From Limonium bicolor (taxonomy: Eukaryota; Streptophyta; Magnoliopsida; Caryophyllales; Plumbaginaceae), in assembly GCA_023374045.1 (NCBI GenBank), contig CM041776.1, positions 321,309,925 through 321,373,924 of the forward strand: a DNA stretch of 64,000 bases. Direction: 5' to 3'. The notes beneath the pieces are model-generated. The model ran no database searches. It saw only the letters and a program-made list of their open reading frames with translations, and had not been told where the DNA came from. Position 1 is the stretch's first letter. Every line of letters starts with the position of its first letter. Shown here piece by piece: positions 60,021 through 64,000 of the stretch. The position numbers and the translations under genes are program-made.

Positions 60021-63000
60021 ATGGCAGCGCCGTTCACCGTCCTGTCTACTTTTTCTCATCATCCTTATCTTCTTCCTCGTGCGCTTACTTTCTCTTCAGT
60101 ACCGCCTTCCTCATCGTCCCGGCGTTCATCGTTAAGCCTGGCGTCCTTGTCTGGCGGACCATTAAACGCTGGCATCTCTTTCTATGGCATTCGGAATCGG
60201 AGAGCTTTCAGTTCTAGCTCTACTCCTGACTCTGCTGTCCGTAGGTGTTGGGGGGCGAAGAGCATGCTTCAATCGCATTCTCCCTTGGTGTCTCCAGAGG
60301 ACCATTTAGGCACATGGTCCGCGCTCCTTACACTTGCTGCTTTTGGCCTATGGTAAGAAGCTCCTACTGACTATGTCCTAAATTTCTCTCGCACCCTTGG
60401 ATGCTCATTTTCTTATTGCCTCCAATTAGCGGCTGTGATATTTATTTTTGTAGGCTTCCTGCTCAGTATTTTGTTTAGACTTTTTTAAGATTACGATTGT
60501 GCTTCAACTATCTTCTGTAATATTTTTGGAATTCTAACGTATGTTCTGTAATTGAATCCATTGGCCTTGTATCCTTCTTAAAAAAACGTCTTGAAGATTC
60601 TTTATAACTTAGAAAGAGTTTGATTGTGTAGCCCATCCCTCCATTCAGATGAAAGCAGTATGGCTGGAAGTGCAAAGTAAAGGCGCTTTTAGCAAAGTTG
60701 CAGGCGTATAGGCTTCTCTAGTTTGGTTGTGCTCTTCTCATAATCTAACTATCAAACCACTGATGATACTTCAAGACCACGTAGCAGCAGAACACTAACT
60801 TGTTTGCTTGAATGCCTTAGCTCTTGCGTTTCTGCCTTAGCACTTGCGTTTCTGCCAGGGAATTACTGGTCTTAGAGTTATACAGCTAAGCTACATAACA
60901 AACAAGAGTAATTGAAAATCCTCTTTTATCTCCCTCCCCTCGCTTTCTCTTAGTGGACAACAGGTGGAGATAAATCTATATATTTTGGGGATTGAAGGTC
61001 GGGGAACACGAAAGTGGGAAGCATGGTGAGTGCTGCACTTGTGAGCATTTTAGCTGGATTAGCCGCTAGTAATCTTGGGATTCTTCCTTTTGAAGCGCCG
61101 GCTTACTCTATTGTATTTGAGTTCCTTCTTCCATTGGCGGTTCCACTGCTGCTGCTTCGTGGCAACTTGCGCCAGTTGGTTCGGTCAACAGGAAAACTAC
61201 TTATGGCATTCTCGCTTGGTGCAGGTCAGTCTTCAACCTCATTATTTCCATTTATCCATTTGATTTCTCTGTTTACGTGTTGATTATAATGAAAAAGAAT
61301 GGAAGCAAGGTTGTGGATCATCTGTGCTCCTTGACCCTGATCACTAGCTAACATGGTCTTCTCCTTGCACCCTTAACTGCTTGCTGAAGACTGATGCTTC
61401 ACTGCTACTCGACAGTCAGAGAATTGAAATCATTTGCATCATATTGTCCTTTGAAGTAGTTTAAATTAAACATTATATATACCGGAATGTATGGCTTGTG
61501 TAGCGTCAATGATGCACAAAATTGATTCTGCATACAGGGTTTGTTTGAGGGCATTTGTCTTAGTATGATGAGTGTTATCCCCTGTTATTATGACAACCCC
61601 ATGTAGTCATGCGTCATCTTAATCGTTTTGTATTTTGCACTGCAGTTGCGACTATGATTGGAACAATAGTGGCCTTCCTTTTGGTCCCCATGAGATCCCT
61701 TGGTCCAGATAATTGGAAGATAGCTTCTGCTCTCATGGGGAGTTATATTGGGGGAGGTAAATTACTTAGAAAGCGCGAATCTCATCTCTTCTGCCTACAT
61801 ACGACTATTCGTCCGACCGTACTATAAGATCATGTTCGTGCATGATCCTGCACACTTATATCCCTGGAGAGTTGGTATTCCTCTTGGTTATATAAGATTC
61901 ATTTCTACCTGATTAGTTATGGCAAAACTGTTTTGTGATCTGATGATTGCTCTTTTCCAAACCTGTCTTAATCAATGATTCTAAAGATAGCAAAAGAGAT
62001 TTCAGTGAATCTCCTTGTTTGCATGCGATTCTTCATTGTTCAATATGGAAGGTGTTATTCAGGCTGGCCTGCTGACTTTTGCTGCACCCGAATATTAAGA
62101 CTGTTTTTTTATAAGGTTCTTATTGAATGGATGTCTTTTCCATTTATAAATATCATTAGAACCATTGTCCACCATGTCAGATGTGCTCTTTTTTTCCAAC
62201 CTTTGATATTCGGATCTTTGATATTTAAATTGTTGCCCTAATTGAGGTTAAGGAAAGTGAATAAACCCTCCTGCCATCTTGATCATCAAAATGTAGTACA
62301 AATCTCTAATTCAAAGCCTAATGTGATTATCTGACTAGGCGGCGTTTCAAATAGAATTCGGAACTGGATCGCAAGAAAAATAGACATCAATATGGTTCGT
62401 AGTGTCAACGCTAAGTGGCTCTGTTAACTGTTGGCTTCTTGACAGTTTTGTCGCCTTTGTGTGTTGTGATTACCTCCCCACTTATTGCCTATTTATCATG
62501 TTTGTTTCAGCAGATATGCAACTTCTCTTTTTGTTTTTCTGGGTTAGGGAATTCATTCTCATTGTCTTACATTTTGACTCTTTCTTCCCTCTTTTTTTTT
62601 TTGTACAGCTGTAAACTACATTTCAATTGCAGAGTATCTTGGCATCTCTTCATCTGTCATGGCTGCTGGTGTTGCTGCTGACAATGTCATATGTGCTATA
62701 TATTTCATGGCTCTGTTTGCTTTAGCTTCACTAGAATCTTCTCCAAATACACCAAAATCATCTGGTACGCACTGGTTGAAGATGTAAAATTAGATGATTG
62801 ACTTCGGTATGAAAAGGGTACTTGATCTGGAATTTTTCTTTCTCTGAAGTTTTGCTTGTGTTTCTTTTCTTATTTTCAGAAGCTGTATCGGGTGAGGAAT
62901 GCCCAGGCATGAAGAGCCCCACTGTGTTGCAGACTGCAACAGCTCTAGCTGTAGCCTTTGCCATTTGCAAGTGTGCTACTTATTTGAGCCAATTGTTAGG

Positions 63001-63607
63001 AATGCGTGGTGGAATTCTTCCAGGAGTTTCGACTATTGCAGTCATTCTGGCGACTGCATTTCCTTCGGTATTTGCTGATCTTGCACCTTCGGGGGAAGCT
63101 ATTTCATTAGTTATGATGCAGGTAATGCAGATCTTCAAGGGGCACTTTTTCTCTGATTTTAAATTGATTTTTGAAGCTTAATTTATCTCCTTGACCCAGG
63201 GGGTTTAATCTCTTTGTAAGCTTAATTACTTTCTTAGACATTCATTTTGATAGTTGCTTGTTTTGTGTCTTGGGTGACAGATATTCTTTGCAGTGATTGG
63301 TGCAAGTGGGAACATCCGGAGCGTCATAGTAACAGCGCCTAGTATCTTCCTGTTTGCGTTTGTTCAAGTAACAGTCCATCTCCTTGTCATTCTTGGACTA
63401 GGCAAATTATTTAGACTGGAACTGCGGCTCCTCCTTTTGGCTTCAAATGCCAATATAGGAGGCCCGACGACTGCGTGCGGCATGGCTACTGCCCGTGGGT
63501 GGGAGACTCTGGTCGTTCCTGCAGTTCTGGTGGGCATTTTGGGGATAACCATTGCGACATTCCTAGGCATTGGCTTTGGGGCCTCTGTACTCAAGCACCT
63601 GTGTTGA
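60021..63607 (+). CDS. DUF819 family multi-pass membrane protein, plastid-targeted (intact copy B)
   Basis: Exons: 60021-60352, 60998-61224, 61646-61756, 62609-62764, 62880-63121 and 63281-63607. All introns are GT-AG, and the lengths sum to 1395 bases, giving 464 codons plus TGA. The first 90 or so residues are Ser/Arg-rich with few acids (PPSSSSRRSSLSLASLSG), a plausible chloroplast transit peptide. The rest is hydrophobic with many membrane segments and shows DUF819 (PF05684) landmarks: TWSALLTLAAFGLW, MRSLGPDNWKIASALMGSYI, AAGVAADNVICAIYF in exon 4, and the NIGGPTTA motif in exon 6. The order matches the plant proteins annotated 'keratin-associated protein (DUF819)', such as Arabidopsis At5g52540, which are not keratin-related. 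The family resembles bacterial transporter-like YjcL; the substrate is unknown. Confidence 0.9.
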
Positions 63608-64000
63608 TGTAATTTTCTTAGTTCTATGGTCATTAATGTGTGCAAGCCTGCTTTGATGAACTCTTTTCCGATGCGCTTCGCACTCACTTTGCTATTGGTG
63701 ATGGTGTCACTCAGTTACTGTAATTTCTGCGAGGTAGGGAATGAATAATGGTGAAGCTGTCTGAATTGTCTGTATATTCTTGTAGACGTACATTTCAATA
63801 AGAGCAGAACCTATACTTTATTTTATAGTATCATTTGAAATAATTTGATTTACATGTTATCATAAATTCACATCAAAAGAAAGAAAAACTAGGAGGGATA
63901 ATATGCATATCTCTCAACCAATCTATAAGGGCTTCCACAGAGTGAAATCCACTCTTAAACATTAAAAAGAATGTAATTGCTTAGGTGGAGGAAGTGAGAG
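63608..64000. other. 3' flank of DUF819 copy B
   Basis: Probably 3' UTR and downstream sequence, near identical to 39386-39765 until about 63915, where the copies differ by small indels. The window ends here, still inside the duplication. Confidence 0.6.

Larger units (their letters stand above)
55315..64000 (+). repeat. Segmental duplication, copy B
   Basis: Homologous to 15910-39765 in direct orientation and continuing past the window edge. Homology starts at GGGTAATGACGATTG inside the LTR, so the left breakpoint falls within a transposable element in both copies. It lacks all five large A-specific segments and so records the ancestral or unoccupied state. Confidence 0.93.

Noticed and set aside
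1..64000. CRISPR arrays, rRNA or tRNA genes
   Set aside because: No spacer-repeat arrays or RNA gene signatures were seen, and the DNA is plant nuclear. The tandem arrays are continuous hairpins without unique spacers.

Overview
The window is nuclear DNA of a flowering plant, most likely a eudicot. It is AT-rich and has long non-coding stretches, GT-AG introns, a plastid-type transit peptide, plant Ty1/copia, Ty3/gypsy and L1-type LINE elements, Stowaway MITEs and very long LTRs ending in GGGGTGTTACA. I cannot name the species. The only gene that reads as intact is at 60021-63607: six exons that join to exactly 464 codons, encoding a DUF819 (PF05684) multi-pass membrane protein with a likely chloroplast transit peptide.

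The main structure is a direct segmental duplication. Copy A (15910 to about 39765) and copy B (55315 to the window end) carry, in the same order, the 3' part of a long LTR, a degenerate minus-strand gene with a possible Myb/SANT-like segment, and the DUF819 gene. Copy B acts as an unoccupied reference. Against it, copy A shows three later insertions with target-site duplications: a 6.66-kb solo-LTR-like element (TSD CTTAG), a 5'-truncated LINE (18-bp TSD) and a copia element (TSD TAATC). Copy A also has an extra 837-bp segment holding five 38-bp tandem repeats. DUF819 copy A has a 1-bp deletion in exon 1 and the LINE at its first splice donor, yet exons 2-6 are open with intact splice sites.

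Outside the duplication: 1-3117 is part of a long LTR with a hairpin array. 3433-9331 is a Stowaway MITE split by a degenerate copia element (TSD CTTCC). 9332-12361 is mostly non-coding, with a weak GRF-zinc-finger-like remnant. 12362-17605 is a long LTR whose 3' end was duplicated. 40163-42920 is a non-autonomous Ty3/gypsy element (TSD TACAC) carrying fragments of two host genes, an MSL-type mechanosensitive channel and nucleoporin NUP205. 43691-50255 is a degenerate LINE split by a 2.1-kb solo LTR (TSD CCCAA) with a second hairpin array. 51240-53290 holds En/Spm-type Transposase_24 remnants. 53827-55293 holds three Stowaway-type MITEs, two of them close relatives in opposite orientation.

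The strongest candidates for something new are the host-gene-carrying gypsy element and the hairpin arrays of 72-73 bp period found in two different long LTRs. All calls come from reading the sequence; no searches were run.
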